Positions 9,451-19,076 of a stretch of DNA of 64,000 bases are shown piece after piece. Source of the stretch: Bacteroidales bacterium (GTDB taxonomy: Bacteria > Bacteroidota > Bacteroidia > Bacteroidales > UBA932). The stretch lies in contig SUYP01000013.1 of the NCBI GenBank assembly GCA_015060395.1, positions 1 through 64,000 of the forward strand, written 5' to 3'. The notes under the pieces were generated by a model, which worked only from the letters and a program-made list of their open reading frames with translations, ran no database searches and was not told the origin of the DNA. Made by a program: the position numbers and the translations under genes. Each line of letters begins with the position of its first letter. Position 1 is the stretch's first letter.

Positions 9451-11238
9451 TCAGTCGTGTGACACCTGTTTCAGCTGATCCCTGTAAGCCGAGAAAATCT
9501 TAGATTTGGACACAAATCCCACATACGTCCTGTCCTTTTCAACAACAGGCAGATTCCAGGCCTCTGTCTGCTCGAATTTTTTCATCACGCTATCCATCTT
9601 CTCATCGACATATACGTATGCCGGAGCTGACTTCATATAGTTATATACGTGGGTAGTATCATACTGTTCCTTCTTGAACATCTCGCGACGTATATCCTCC
9701 AAAGACACAAAGCCCTGGAAATGATGCCTTGAATCCACCACAGGGAATATATTTCTCTTGGATTCGGCAACGACCTCGACCAATTCACCCAATGTAGCAT
9801 CAATCCTTACAGTACAGAAATCGGACTCGATAAGTTCACCGGTCTTGAGTAGGGTAAGGACCGCCTGGTCACTGTCGTGGGTCAGAAGTTCACCTTTCTT
9901 TGCGATTCGCTTGGTGTAGATCGAATACGGCTCTACCATTCTCGTAGCAGCGTATGAAATCGTCGAAGTAATGATAAGAGGAATCAGAAGGTCGTAGCCT
10001 CCGGTCATATCGGCAATAAGGAAGATTGCCGTCATAGGAGCCTGCATAACGCCGGCCATAAGTCCGGCCATACCGACCAGGACGAAATTCTGCTCCGGAA
10101 CAAAGCCCGGCCCTGCTATCAGATTGATGGTCCTGGACAGAACGAATCCTGCAACGGCACCGATGAAAAGAGTTGGTCCGAACGTACCTCCGACTCCGCC
10201 ACCGGCATTGGTAAAGGACATTGAAAACACCTTCAGCAAGAGCACCAGGAGGAAGAATACCGGCACAAGCCAAGCCTTGCGTAAAAAGAATGCCAGGATG
10301 GTCTGTCCCTCCAGATCTATCGTGCCACCGTTCAGAAGTTCGTGGAGATGCTCATAGCCTTCTCCGAAAAGAGGCGGGAAAAGGAAGATGAGAAGACCGA
10401 GGCAGGATGCTGATACGGCCCATCTGGCGAACGGCTTTCTGATGCTCTTTATCTTGTCTTCAAGCCAAAGGGTCATCCTGGTGAAATATACCGAACAGGT
10501 CGCGCTGAAAAGTCCCAGAAGCAGGTAGAACGGTATGTTATGCATCGAGAAAGGCGATATCGTACATTCAAAAGGAGGTTTGTCGCCAAGGAAGATATAT
10601 GAGATCACCGTTGCCGATACCGTTGACAGAAGCAGCGGCAGGATCGATGTCATCGATATATTGAACAGAAGTATTTCCAGCGTGAAAAGAACTCCTGCCA
10701 AAGGAGCCTTGAATATTCCGGCCACCGCACCTGCAGCTCCGCATCCGAGCAATATGGTCATATTCTTATATGACAGTCCCATATATCGGGCTACATTCGA
10801 GCCGATGGCAGCTCCAGTATATACTATAGGGGCCTCGGCACCGACAGATCCTCCGAATCCGATGGTCACTGATGAGGCAAGCATCGAAGACCACATATTA
10901 TGAGGACGGATCTTGGATTCATTCTTGGATACAGCCTGCAGGACCTTCGTCACTCCGTGACCGATATTGTCCTTGACCACATATTTGACAAAGAGCATAG
11001 CTATCAGCATACCTATGCCAGGATAGAGCAGGAATAGGAAGTTATATGCCTCTCCGTCAAACCAGGAGGTCAATGAATGATGAATGAATTCTATGGAAAG
11101 CTTCAACAGGACAGCAGCAAGACCGCAGCATATACCCACAAACAGAGAAAGGATTATCATCACATCCCTCTCCGAAAGCTTATTCAGCAGGCGACGCACC
11201 GGCGCCAGTATATCCTTGACCACAAACCCTGAACGCAT
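9451..11238 (-). CDS. ClC-family chloride channel/antiporter with paired CBS domains
   Basis: Inner-membrane anion channel or Cl-/H+ antiporter. The 595-aa protein has a ClC membrane domain (residues about 20-430), with the selectivity-filter segments GGSVGAEAPIVYTGAAIGS near 130 and GGVGGTFGPTLFIGA near 350. A cytoplasmic tail with two CBS domains runs about 455-590. The gating glutamate position (GAEAP) is occupied. CBS tails in this family commonly bind adenine nucleotides. It sits upstream of tex with an 11-nt gap. Channel versus exchanger mode cannot be decided from motifs alone. Confidence 0.93.
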   Translation of the reverse strand: MRSGFVVKDILAPVRRLLNKLSERDVMIILSLFVGICCGLAAVLLKLSIEFIHHSLTSWFDGEAYNFLFLLYPGIGMLIAMLFVKYVVKDNIGHGVTKVLQAVSKNESKIRPHNMWSSMLASSVTIGFGGSVGAEAPIVYTGAAIGSNVARYMGLSYKNMTILLGCGAAGAVAGIFKAPLAGVLFTLEILLFNISMTSILPLLLSTVSATVISYIFLGDKPPFECTISPFSMHNIPFYLLLGLFSATCSVYFTRMTLWLEDKIKSIRKPFARWAVSASCLGLLIFLFPPLFGEGYEHLHELLNGGTIDLEGQTILAFFLRKAWLVPVFFLLVLLLKVFSMSFTNAGGGVGGTFGPTLFIGAVAGFVLSRTINLIAGPGFVPEQNFVLVGMAGLMAGVMQAPMTAIFLIADMTGGYDLLIPLIITSTISYAATRMVEPYSIYTKRIAKKGELLTHDSDQAVLTLLKTGELIESDFCTVRIDATLGELVEVVAESKRNIFPVVDSRHHFQGFVSLEDIRREMFKKEQYDTTHVYNYMKSAPAYVYVDEKMDSVMKKFEQTEAWNLPVVEKDRTYVGFVSKSKIFSAYRDQLKQVSHD

Positions 11239-11296
11239 AGCCTTAAAATCCGATCATACAAAGATACAAAATTTAAACAGTTTCTTTGATTTTCAA

Positions 11297-11331
11297 GCAA
11301 AAAAGAACCGGCCGGAAAAATCCCGGCCGGC
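11297..11331 (-). terminator. Rho-independent terminator of the 115-aa gene
   Basis: On the minus strand, a GC-rich stem made of two CCGGCCGG blocks around a short T-rich loop is followed by TTCTTTTTT. It lies about 20 bp after the stop of the small acidic protein gene, and separates it from the ClC gene downstream. Confidence 0.8.
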
Positions 11332-11352
11332 ATATTCTGATATCATCTCAGG

Positions 11353-11700
11353 TTATTCTCCGTCTGCGGCATCATCATCGCCGTTTGAATACTGAGAGAT
11401 GTTGTCATCAGGAAGGCTGTCACCATCGTTTCCATCGGCATCATCATTATCATCGCCATCGAGCCAGCGCTCCAGATCCTCGGCATCATCTGTCTTGACC
11501 TTGATCTTGACAAGATAGATAGCATCAGGAATCTCCACTGTCACGGCATAGAAGTTTGTACCGTCAGGCTTATCATACTTTACGAGATCCGGAAAATAAT
11601 CGCTGTATCCTTTCGGATATTTCTCTGCAAATGCGGCTGCCAGTTCCTCTGACATATTCTCATAGCTACATACCGCTCTCCTCTTGGATGTTGTTGCCAT
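11353..11700 (-). CDS. Small acidic conserved-type protein of unknown function
   Basis: 115-aa protein; I do not recognise a named domain. The N-terminal two thirds look folded and globular (SYENMSEELAAAFAEKYPKGYSDYFPDLVKYDKPDGTNFYAVTVEIPDAIYLVKIKVK). The last 40 residues are an aspartate-rich, low-complexity tail (DGDDNDDADGNDGDSLPDD). There is no signal peptide or membrane segment, so it is probably cytoplasmic. Its own terminator follows it, and about 100 bp of AT-rich DNA separates it from ygiQ upstream. The sequence style resembles short conserved Bacteroidales hypotheticals, but this was not checked by search. Evidence for being real: ATG start, terminator and clear folded-protein composition. 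Confidence 0.75.
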   Translation of the reverse strand: MATTSKRRAVCSYENMSEELAAAFAEKYPKGYSDYFPDLVKYDKPDGTNFYAVTVEIPDAIYLVKIKVKTDDAEDLERWLDGDDNDDADGNDGDSLPDDNISQYSNGDDDAADGE

Positions 11701-11801
11701 ATCTGTAAAATCTAAATTCCAGTTACTTTAAAAATACGGTGCAATTGTAGGACATTTTTTTTAATTGAGCAACACCATTATCACTTTTTTATAAAAAACA
11801 T

Positions 11802-13532
11802 TTACTTTCCCCTGCGAAAGAAGAATGATTTCTGCTCTTTCTTACGTTCCACATCGCGTTCCACAAACACCTTTTCAAGATTTTTAGGATCCAGACCGGT
11901 GTAGAACATAACCGACGAAGTAGTCATAGGAGTCGGTGTGAAATCCTGGACCTGGTCCATATAAAGTCCCTTCAGAGCCGGATTGCGGGCCAGTCTCTGC
12001 ATCTCACGCATACCGCATCCCGGATGCCCGGATATGAAATAAGGTACCAGTTCGCATTTTCGCCCGCTGCTTCTTACGAGATTGTCGAATTCGATGCGGA
12101 GACGTTCAAAGAGCTTGAAGGACGGCTTGGCCATCAGCTTCAGTACGGAATCCTCCGTATGTTCGGGTGCGACTTTCAGACGTCCGGAAGTATGCTCGAG
12201 GACAAGTTCCTTGAAATATGGATATGATGTCTCGTCAACGAAACCCTTTTCATCAAGAAAAAGGTCATACCTTATGCCGCTGCCTATATATGCGTGACGT
12301 ATGCCCTTGACAGCAGCAATCTTAGCATACAGCTTCAGGAGCCTTTCGTGCGAGCGGTCCATATTCTTGCAAGGACCAGGGAAAAGACAGGATTTCCTCC
12401 TGCATTTCGAGCAAAGTTCAGCATCCTTTCCACGCATACCGTACATATTGGCAGTAGGAGCTCCTACGTCGGATATGTTTCCGGCAAAGCCCGGCAGTCT
12501 GGAAAGAGCAGCTATCTCCCTGATGATGGACTCTTCGCTTCTGGACTGTATGAACTTGCCCTGATGCGCCGCTATCGTACAGAAATTGCAGCCTCCGAAA
12601 CATCCGCGGTGTGTATTGACCGAGAATTTGATCATCTCGAATGCCGGTATATGCTTTCCTTTATAACGCGGATGCGGGAGCTTCGTGAAAGGAAGATCCC
12701 AGAATGAATCCATTTCCTGCTGGGTCGCAGGAGGCCAGGTCGGATTGATCTGGACGTATCCGTTGCCGACAGGTTCGACAAGCACAGGAGGATGCATCAT
12801 ATTCGCGTATGTCTCCACAACGTGGAAATTCTCTGCAAACGCCACCTTGTCCTTGGTGCATCGCTCGTATGAATTCAATATCACGGCATCCTTAGTCCTG
12901 CAGCGTCCGTCCATATAAAAGCCAAGCTGAGGTATCTTCCTGATATCATTGACATTACGCCCGGCTTCTATAGCTTTGGTGAACTCAAGCATAGTCCTCT
13001 CCCCCATTCCATAACACAGCCAGTCGGCCCCGCTTTCCACAAGAACGGATGGTTTCAAGGAGTTCTGCCAGTAATCATAATGGGTGACTCTTCTGAGCGA
13101 AGCCTCGATTCCGCCGATGATCACAGGGACCTCTGGATATATCTCCTTCAGTATCTTCGTATAAACTGTGACGGCATAATCCGGTCTCTGACCAGCCTTT
13201 CCCTCCGGCGTATATGCATCATCCGAGCGCAGACGCTTGGCTGCCGTATAATGATTGACCATCGAGTCCATCGCGCCGCTGTTCACCCCGAAATACAGTC
13301 TCGGCGCACCCAGCTTGCGGAAATCGCGAAGGTCGTCACGCCAGTTCGGCTGAGGCACCACCGCCACCCTGTAGCCATATTTCTGAAGCCAGCGGGCAAT
13401 CACCGCCGTTCCGAATGATGGATGATCGATAAACGCATCACCGGTAAAGAGGATCACATCTATGTAATCCCACCCCAATGCCTTGACCTCCTTGACCGAG
13501 GTCGGAAACATATATGAATTGCTTTCTGTCAT
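11802..13532 (-). CDS. ygiQ: YgiQ-family radical SAM protein
   Basis: Member of the UPF0313/YgiQ radical SAM family; the reaction is not established. The N-terminal part (FPTSVKEVKALGWDYIDVILFTGDAFIDHPSFGTAVIARWL) is the typical cobalamin-binding-like region. The [4Fe-4S] cluster motif is CFGGCNFC (CxxxCxxC) near residue 305, and a further cysteine group (CSKCRRKSCLFPGPCKN) near 372 is also a family trait. I start at the ATG at 13532, giving 576 aa, because the listed start adds a short hydrophobic stretch (MFFIFLPF) before the conserved MTESNSY. It may be transcribed alone. Confidence 0.93.
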   Translation of the reverse strand: MTESNSYMFPTSVKEVKALGWDYIDVILFTGDAFIDHPSFGTAVIARWLQKYGYRVAVVPQPNWRDDLRDFRKLGAPRLYFGVNSGAMDSMVNHYTAAKRLRSDDAYTPEGKAGQRPDYAVTVYTKILKEIYPEVPVIIGGIEASLRRVTHYDYWQNSLKPSVLVESGADWLCYGMGERTMLEFTKAIEAGRNVNDIRKIPQLGFYMDGRCRTKDAVILNSYERCTKDKVAFAENFHVVETYANMMHPPVLVEPVGNGYVQINPTWPPATQQEMDSFWDLPFTKLPHPRYKGKHIPAFEMIKFSVNTHRGCFGGCNFCTIAAHQGKFIQSRSEESIIREIAALSRLPGFAGNISDVGAPTANMYGMRGKDAELCSKCRRKSCLFPGPCKNMDRSHERLLKLYAKIAAVKGIRHAYIGSGIRYDLFLDEKGFVDETSYPYFKELVLEHTSGRLKVAPEHTEDSVLKLMAKPSFKLFERLRIEFDNLVRSSGRKCELVPYFISGHPGCGMREMQRLARNPALKGLYMDQVQDFTPTPMTTSSVMFYTGLDPKNLEKVFVERDVERKKEQKSFFFRRGK

Positions 13533-13547
13533 AAAGGGCAAAAATAT

Positions 13548-13585
13548 AAAAAACAAGGAACAAAACCTAAACGATTCTGTTCCTC
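13548..13585 (-). terminator. Possible terminator after argS
   Basis: On the minus strand GGAACA and TGTTCC can pair around a 15-nt loop, followed by TTGTTTTTT. The stem is short and the loop long, so this is a weak call; the position 30 bp after the argS stop supports it. Confidence 0.45.
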
Positions 13586-13615
13586 ATTATGAAATCTGCA
13601 TAAGATGCAGGCAGA

Positions 13616-15406
13616 TTACATCCTTTCAGGAAGGTTGATGCCGAGTATGGACATTGCCTTGCAGAGAACCTTGGCGATGGTCTCGACAAGCACCAGACGG
13701 TACTGGAGAAGAGCCTGATTCTCTTCACGGAGGATAGGAGTATCGTGATAATACTGATTGAATTCCTTTGCCAGCTCGTATGCATAGTTGGCAATGACAG
13801 CCGGTGAATGCGCTGCTCCAGCCTCAGCTACCTTGGCAGGGAATGTATTGAGTATCTTGATGATACGCACCTCCTTAGGGGTAAGCTCAGAATCTGTCTT
13901 TACAGCGTCTGCCTTATGCGCGATACCCTTATCGTCAGCCTTGCGGAGGATAGATTTGATTCGCGCGTGGGTATATTGGATGAACGGACCTGTGTTGCCG
14001 TTGAAGTCAATGGACTCCTTAGGGTCAAAGAGCATAGTCTTCTTAGGATCCACCTTGAGTATGAAGTACTTGAGAGCACCGAGGCTGATCATCTTGAAGA
14101 GAGCATCCTGCTCCTCAGCGCTGAGATTATCTATTTTACCGAGCTCGAGAGATGTCTCCTTTGCAGTGTTGTACATTGCTGCAATCAAGTCGTCAGCATC
14201 AACGACTGTTCCCTCGCGGGACTTCATCTTGCCCTCCGGAAGTTCCACCATTCCGTATGAAAGGTGGTAGATGCTGTCCGCCCAATCGAATCCGAGCTTG
14301 CCGAGAATGAGCTTGAGCACCTGGAAATGGTAGTTCTGCTCGTTGCCTACTACATATATATGCTCGTCGAGGCTGTATTCTGCGAAACGCTGCTCTGCTG
14401 TTCCGAGATCCTGGGTCATATATACAGAAGTTCCGTCGCCACGGAGAAGAAGCTTTCTGTCAAGGCCGTCGGCTGTGAGGTCGCACCATACCGAGCCGTC
14501 CTCCTGCTTCTCGAAGATGCCGGCCTCGAGACCTTTCTGGACAAGAGCTTTTCCGAAAAGATATGTCTGAGACTCGTAGTAAGTCCTGTCAAAGCTGATT
14601 CCGAGGTCAGCATAGGTCTTGTCGAAGCCCTCGTAAACCCAGCCGTTCATTGTCTTCCAGAGCTCTACGATCTCTGCATCGCCGTTCTCCCATTTGAAGA
14701 GCATCTCCTGTGCAGCCTTGAGTGAAGGAGCATTCTTCTCTGCCTCCTCCTTACTCATTCCGCCGGCAACAAGCTCATCAACTTCCTTCTTGTAGAGATT
14801 GTTGAAAGCCACATAATAGTCACCTACGAGGTGGTCGCCCTTCTTGCTGCTTGACTGAGGTGTCTCGCCGTTTCCAAGCACCTTCCAGGCGTACATAGAC
14901 TTGCAGATATGGATACCGCGGTCATTTACAAGGTTGACCTTCATCACATTATGTCCGCATACCTCGAGGAGCTTTGCAACCGACCATCCGAGAAGATTGT
15001 TACGGATATGTCCGAGATGGAGAGGCTTGTTGGTGTTCGGAGATGAATATTCGACCATTATGGTCCTTCCGGTAGGCTCGAGCTGGCCGAAGTCCTCAGC
15101 AGCAGCTATCTCTGCAAAGACATTGTTCCAATAAACTTCTGAGAAGGAGATATTGAGGAATCCTTTTACTGTATTATATGCAGCGACCTCAGCGACATTG
15201 GCCTTAAGCCATTCTCCTATCGCATTTCCTGTATTCTCAGGAGTTGTCTTCGACATTTTCAAAAGAGGGAAAACCACAAGCGTATAGTCTCCCTCGAACT
15301 CTTTACGAGTAACCTGCACCTGAAGCTGAGCCTCAGGTACTTCTACGCCGTAAAGCGCCTGAATTGCTTCAGACGCTTTAGCTATGATGAATTTTTCTGG
15401 AGTCAT
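13616..15406 (-). CDS. argS: Arginyl-tRNA synthetase
   Basis: Charges tRNA-Arg in the cytoplasm. The 596-aa protein has the class I synthetase signature NTNKPLHLGHIRNN near residue 120 (HIGH motif) and a KMSKS-like motif KMKSREGTVV near 385. The N-terminal Add-1-type domain (residues about 1-105) and C-terminal anticodon-binding all-helical domain (ending LGINLPERM) are both complete. Its ATG overlaps the stop codon of the sigma factor gene upstream in the form TAATG, suggesting translational coupling. Confidence 0.97.
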   Translation of the reverse strand: MTPEKFIIAKASEAIQALYGVEVPEAQLQVQVTRKEFEGDYTLVVFPLLKMSKTTPENTGNAIGEWLKANVAEVAAYNTVKGFLNISFSEVYWNNVFAEIAAAEDFGQLEPTGRTIMVEYSSPNTNKPLHLGHIRNNLLGWSVAKLLEVCGHNVMKVNLVNDRGIHICKSMYAWKVLGNGETPQSSSKKGDHLVGDYYVAFNNLYKKEVDELVAGGMSKEEAEKNAPSLKAAQEMLFKWENGDAEIVELWKTMNGWVYEGFDKTYADLGISFDRTYYESQTYLFGKALVQKGLEAGIFEKQEDGSVWCDLTADGLDRKLLLRGDGTSVYMTQDLGTAEQRFAEYSLDEHIYVVGNEQNYHFQVLKLILGKLGFDWADSIYHLSYGMVELPEGKMKSREGTVVDADDLIAAMYNTAKETSLELGKIDNLSAEEQDALFKMISLGALKYFILKVDPKKTMLFDPKESIDFNGNTGPFIQYTHARIKSILRKADDKGIAHKADAVKTDSELTPKEVRIIKILNTFPAKVAEAGAAHSPAVIANYAYELAKEFNQYYHDTPILREENQALLQYRLVLVETIAKVLCKAMSILGINLPERM

Positions 15407-16266
15407 TATCCTAAATAGCTTTTCAAAAGTTTGCTTCTTGAATTGTTCTTGAGTTTGCGGATCGCCTTCTCCTTGATCTGACGCACACGCTCTCTGGTAA
15501 GTCCGAAACGTTCTCCGATCTCCTCGAGGGTCATTTCCTGACAGCCGATTCCGAAGAATGACTTGATGATTTCTCTCTCACGTGTCGCAAGTGTAGAAAG
15601 GGCTCTTTCAATCTCCTTGTTGAGAGACTCGTTCACAAGACCACGGTCGGCGCTTGGAGAATCGTTGTTCACGAGCACATCGAGAAGGCTGTTATCTTCT
15701 CCTTCAACGAAAGGAGCATCCACAGAGACGTGACGGCCTGATACCCTGAGTGTATCTGCGATCTTGTCCTTCGGAACATCGATCATTTCGGAAAGTTCCT
15801 CACTTGAAGGCATTCTCTCGTTCTCCTGCTCGAACTTGGACAATGCCTTGTTGATCTTGTTGAGTGATCCCACCTGGTTGAGCGGAAGTCTCACGATCCT
15901 AGACTGCTCTGCAAGAGCCTGGAGAATCGACTGGCGGATCCACCACACCGCGTATGAGATGAACTTGAAACCTCTTGTCTCGTCGAATTTCTCGGCAGCC
16001 TTGATGAGACCGAGGTTACCCTCGTTGATAAGGTCCGGAAGGCTGAGGCCCTGGTTCTGGTACTGCTTTGCAACTGAAACCACGAACCTGAGGTTTGCCC
16101 TGGTAAGTTTCTCAAGCGCCTGCTGGTCTCCCTTACGGATCCTCTGGGCAAGCTCTACCTCTTCCTCTACCGTGATAAGTTCTTCCCTACCGATCTCCTG
16201 AAGATACTTGTCAAGCGATGCACTCTCACGATTCGTAATCGATTTTGTAATCTTTAACTGTCTCAT
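15406..16266 (-). CDS. rpoD: Primary sigma factor (RpoD/SigA type)
   Basis: Housekeeping RNA polymerase sigma factor. At 286 aa it is the short form usual in Bacteroidota, lacking the long region 1.1 of proteobacterial RpoD. Region 1.2 ([16 protein letters not shown]) begins near residue 16. Region 2 is clear ([42 protein letters not shown], then [14 protein letters not shown] near 110). Region 3 follows, and region 4 has [12 protein letters not shown] and the helix-turn-helix [25 protein letters not shown] near 250. It would recognise the TTTG/TAnnTTTG promoters found here. The gene overlaps argS by one base and follows htrA by about 30 nt. Confidence 0.96.
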   Translation of the reverse strand: MRQLKITKSITNRESASLDKYLQEIGREELITVEEEVELAQRIRKGDQQALEKLTRANLRFVVSVAKQYQNQGLSLPDLINEGNLGLIKAAEKFDETRGFKFISYAVWWIRQSILQALAEQSRIVRLPLNQVGSLNKINKALSKFEQENERMPSSEELSEMIDVPKDKIADTLRVSGRHVSVDAPFVEGEDNSLLDVLVNNDSPSADRGLVNESLNKEIERALSTLATREREIIKSFFGIGCQEMTLEEIGERFGLTRERVRQIKEKAIRKLKNNSRSKLLKSYLG

Positions 16267-16294
16267 TAAGTATAATTTAAGTTTATTCCTTCTT

Positions 16295-17725
16295 CTATAC
16301 TGCGAAGCCGAAATAACCTGTTCTTCCTGAAGGTGTCACACCCTCGATAAACACAGTCCTCTTCGACTTCTTCACTACGTCTATCACATCCTGAGGAGTC
16401 TTTACCGGATGGTCATTCACATACTGGATTATGAATCCCTCTGCAGCACCTGCCTCCATCAGCTTGCCAGGTCCCAGCTCCACGATCTCAACACCACTCT
16501 TCAAACCGTACTTTGCCAGAGTCTCTTCAGACGCTGCCTTGATCGATGAGCCATAGAATGCTACCGAACCATCATCAGCAACTGTTCCATTATCCTGAGA
16601 TGTACCCTTGAAAATGACATCGAACTTCATAGTCCTGCCGTCACGGATCACGGTAACCACAGCCTTATCGCCTGGAGAATATCTGCTTACTGCCTCCTGG
16701 ACAGCAGAAGTGCTTCTGATATCTGTAGAATCAATAGCGATGAGAACGTCTCCAGCCTTGATTCCCGCCTTGTCTGCAGCTCCGCTTTCTGAAACCTCGC
16801 TAATATATACGCCGTTTCTTGAAGAAAGTTTCAAATCTTCAGCAATTTTATCGTCAATAGGTGCCATCTTGATGCCAAGTACCGCTCTCTTAACGCTTCC
16901 GAAATCCATCAGATCGTAAGCGATCTTCTTGACTATGTTCACTGGCACTGCGAAAGAATAACCCGCATAGGAACCGGTCTGGGAGTATATGGCAGTGTTT
17001 ATTCCCACAAGATTTCCAGCCCTGTCCACAAGAGCTCCGCCGCTGTTGCCAGGATTTACAGCCGCATCTGTCTGAATGAAGGATTCGATCTTGAACTCAC
17101 CTGTGTAGTTAGGCATTGAGCGTCCTTTGGCACTTACGATTCCGGCTGTGATAGTCGAACGGAGGTCGTAAGGAGAACCGATAGCAATGACCCATTCGCC
17201 CAGACGGAGTTTGTCCGAATCACCGAAAGGTATGATGGGAAGTCCTGTCGCTTCAATCTTCAGGAGTGCCACATCAGTTGCGGGATCGGTTCCTACAAGT
17301 GTTGCGGGGTAGGTCTGGTTGCTGTTCAGAGTGACCTCGATCTTTGTCGCTCCTTCTATCACGTGATTGTTTGTAACTATATAACCGTCCTCACGGATGA
17401 TGACGCCTGATCCGCTGCCGACCCTCTCCCTCTGCTGCGGTCCGCTCTGAGGAAAGCCGAAGAAGAAATCAAAGATGGAACTAGGAGCCTGCTGCTGAGT
17501 CTGTGTCGATGTCACCTTGACATATACTACGGCATCAACTGCGGACTCAGCGGCGTATGTGAAGTCTGGCCAGTTCTCGTGTGACAGATTGACAGTCCTG
17601 AACTGAGCCATATCGGTTGCCGGTGCATCCAGGATCTGATTCTTGGTCATTGTGTTCACTATAGCATAAGCTGTGAGCCCTCCGGCAGCTGCGGAAAGCA
17701 AAGCAATTAGAATACCTCTTTTCAT
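16295..17725 (-). CDS. htrA: HtrA/Do-family periplasmic serine protease
   Basis: Periplasmic protease/chaperone for damaged envelope proteins. The 476-aa protein starts with a hydrophobic signal/anchor ([20 protein letters not shown]). A trypsin-like domain follows with His in [10 protein letters not shown], Asp in [11 protein letters not shown] and Ser in [11 protein letters not shown], so the catalytic triad is intact. Two PDZ domains lie downstream (about residues 275-375 and 395-475). Length matches the Do family. It is transcribed away from dnaN; the 228-bp intergenic region holds the dnaN promoter, but I saw no good -7 box for htrA itself. Confidence 0.95.
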   Translation of the reverse strand: MKRGILIALLSAAAGGLTAYAIVNTMTKNQILDAPATDMAQFRTVNLSHENWPDFTYAAESAVDAVVYVKVTSTQTQQQAPSSIFDFFFGFPQSGPQQRERVGSGSGVIIREDGYIVTNNHVIEGATKIEVTLNSNQTYPATLVGTDPATDVALLKIEATGLPIIPFGDSDKLRLGEWVIAIGSPYDLRSTITAGIVSAKGRSMPNYTGEFKIESFIQTDAAVNPGNSGGALVDRAGNLVGINTAIYSQTGSYAGYSFAVPVNIVKKIAYDLMDFGSVKRAVLGIKMAPIDDKIAEDLKLSSRNGVYISEVSESGAADKAGIKAGDVLIAIDSTDIRSTSAVQEAVSRYSPGDKAVVTVIRDGRTMKFDVIFKGTSQDNGTVADDGSVAFYGSSIKAASEETLAKYGLKSGVEIVELGPGKLMEAGAAEGFIIQYVNDHPVKTPQDVIDVVKKSKRTVFIEGVTPSGRTGYFGFAV

Positions 17726-17880
17726 ATTTTCTTACGTATATTAATTATTTCTACTTTTTAATTCTCTTATTTATCAGACATCAGGGACCTTTTGCGTGGT
17801 TTTTGCTGACAATACGGCAGAATTAGTTTCAACAGGAGCGAAAAAATCAAAAAATATGCCAATAGCTCGAAAAATAATTC

Positions 17881-17888
17881 TATATTTG
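17881..17888 (+). promoter_or_regulatory. -7 box of the dnaN operon
   Basis: TATATTTG, 65 bp before the dnaN ATG. No exact TTTG stands 19 nt upstream, so only the -7 element is well supported. Confidence 0.6.
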
Positions 17889-17953
17889 TTCACCTGATAT
17901 GCCGTATTGTACAAGTACGAAAATATTGTAAAATAATATTAACACTATACATT

Positions 17954-19075
17954 ATGAAACTTATCATTTCAAGTTCAGAGCTGCTCAAGGGAGTAATGTC
18001 TGTTGCAAAGGCTATTCCTGCAAAGTCACCGCTCCCGATTCTTGAGAATTTTCTCTTTGACCTTAAGGGCACCACATTGGAAATAACCGCTTCAGATTCG
18101 GAGCTTACCCTCAAGACACAGATAGAGGTAGAAAGCACTGCAGAAGAAGGCAGGATCGCCGTTCCTGCGAAACATATGATGGATCTCCTCAAAGAGCTTC
18201 CTGACCAGCCGCTCACAATCAGCACATCAAGCGACAGTTCATTCGTATGCAGCTGGGCAAGCGGAGAATCGACTCTCCCTTACTTCCCTGCAGAGGACTA
18301 TCCGGAAATAACAGGCACCGACGACTCGGCAGTGACCCTGCAGTTCCCTGCACAGAGCCTCGTGGACGGTATTTCCAGCACAATCTATGCGACTGCTGAC
18401 GACGAGATCCGTCCGGCTATGAACGGTATATTCTTCGACATAGACCTTTCATCCACTACCCTCGTAGCATCAGATTCGCACAAGCTTATATGCTACACTA
18501 CCACAGACGTGAACGCTTCTGAGAAAGCTTCATTCATTCTTCATAAGAAGCCGGCAGCGATCCTGAAGGCTATAATCGGAAAGGATGCTGAGACTGTTGA
18601 TATTTCCTTTGATTCAAAGAATGCCGTATTCAAGTTCGGCAACACTATGGTGATCTGCCGCCTCGTGGTAGGAAAGTATCCGAAATATCGTGACGTGATC
18701 CCTCAGAACAACTCCAACATCCTGAGAATCAACCGCACACAGCTTCTCAATACCGTACGCCGCGTATCCGTATGTTCGAACAAGGCTTCGAACCACATCA
18801 AGTTCGACCTCAAGAGCGGAAGCCTTATGATCTCTGCTCAGGATCTCGGATTCTCGATAGCAGCACACGAGACTATGCAGTGCCAGTATGACGGAGAGGA
18901 CCTTACGATCGGATTCAAGTCTCCTTTCATCATTGAAATTCTGTCGAATATGACTTGCGGTGAACTCGTAATGAAGTTCCTCGACAGCAGACGTGCCGCT
19001 CTCGTAGTACCTGCTGAGGACGAGGAAGAGAGCGAGAAGATATGCGGTATCATAATGCCGATTATGATTTCTTGA
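17954..19075 (+). CDS. dnaN: DNA polymerase III beta sliding clamp
   Basis: Ring clamp that tethers replicative polymerase to DNA. The 373-aa length and the opening MKLIISSSELLKGVMSVAKAIPAKSPLPILENFLF are typical. The three clamp folds follow, with NGIFFDI and ASDSHKLICY in the middle and the usual end (AALVVPAEDEEESEKICGIIMPIMIS), where Bacteroidota clamps commonly have a short acidic stretch followed by a methionine-rich tail. It is followed by an exonuclease gene after 1 nt and is likely co-transcribed with it. No dnaA or other origin features are visible nearby. Confidence 0.97.
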   Translation: MKLIISSSELLKGVMSVAKAIPAKSPLPILENFLFDLKGTTLEITASDSELTLKTQIEVESTAEEGRIAVPAKHMMDLLKELPDQPLTISTSSDSSFVCSWASGESTLPYFPAEDYPEITGTDDSAVTLQFPAQSLVDGISSTIYATADDEIRPAMNGIFFDIDLSSTTLVASDSHKLICYTTTDVNASEKASFILHKKPAAILKAIIGKDAETVDISFDSKNAVFKFGNTMVICRLVVGKYPKYRDVIPQNNSNILRINRTQLLNTVRRVSVCSNKASNHIKFDLKSGSLMISAQDLGFSIAAHETMQCQYDGEDLTIGFKSPFIIEILSNMTCGELVMKFLDSRRAALVVPAEDEEESEKICGIIMPIMIS

Positions 19076-19076
19076 T

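Noticed and set aside
11353-11525. ORFs of 60-70 aa around the acidic tail (both strands)
   Set aside because: Low-complexity shadows produced by GAT-rich codons of the 115-aa gene.
17941-19075. Chromosome origin next to dnaN
   Set aside because: No dnaA gene or DnaA-box cluster seen; dnaN in this lineage is often away from the origin.
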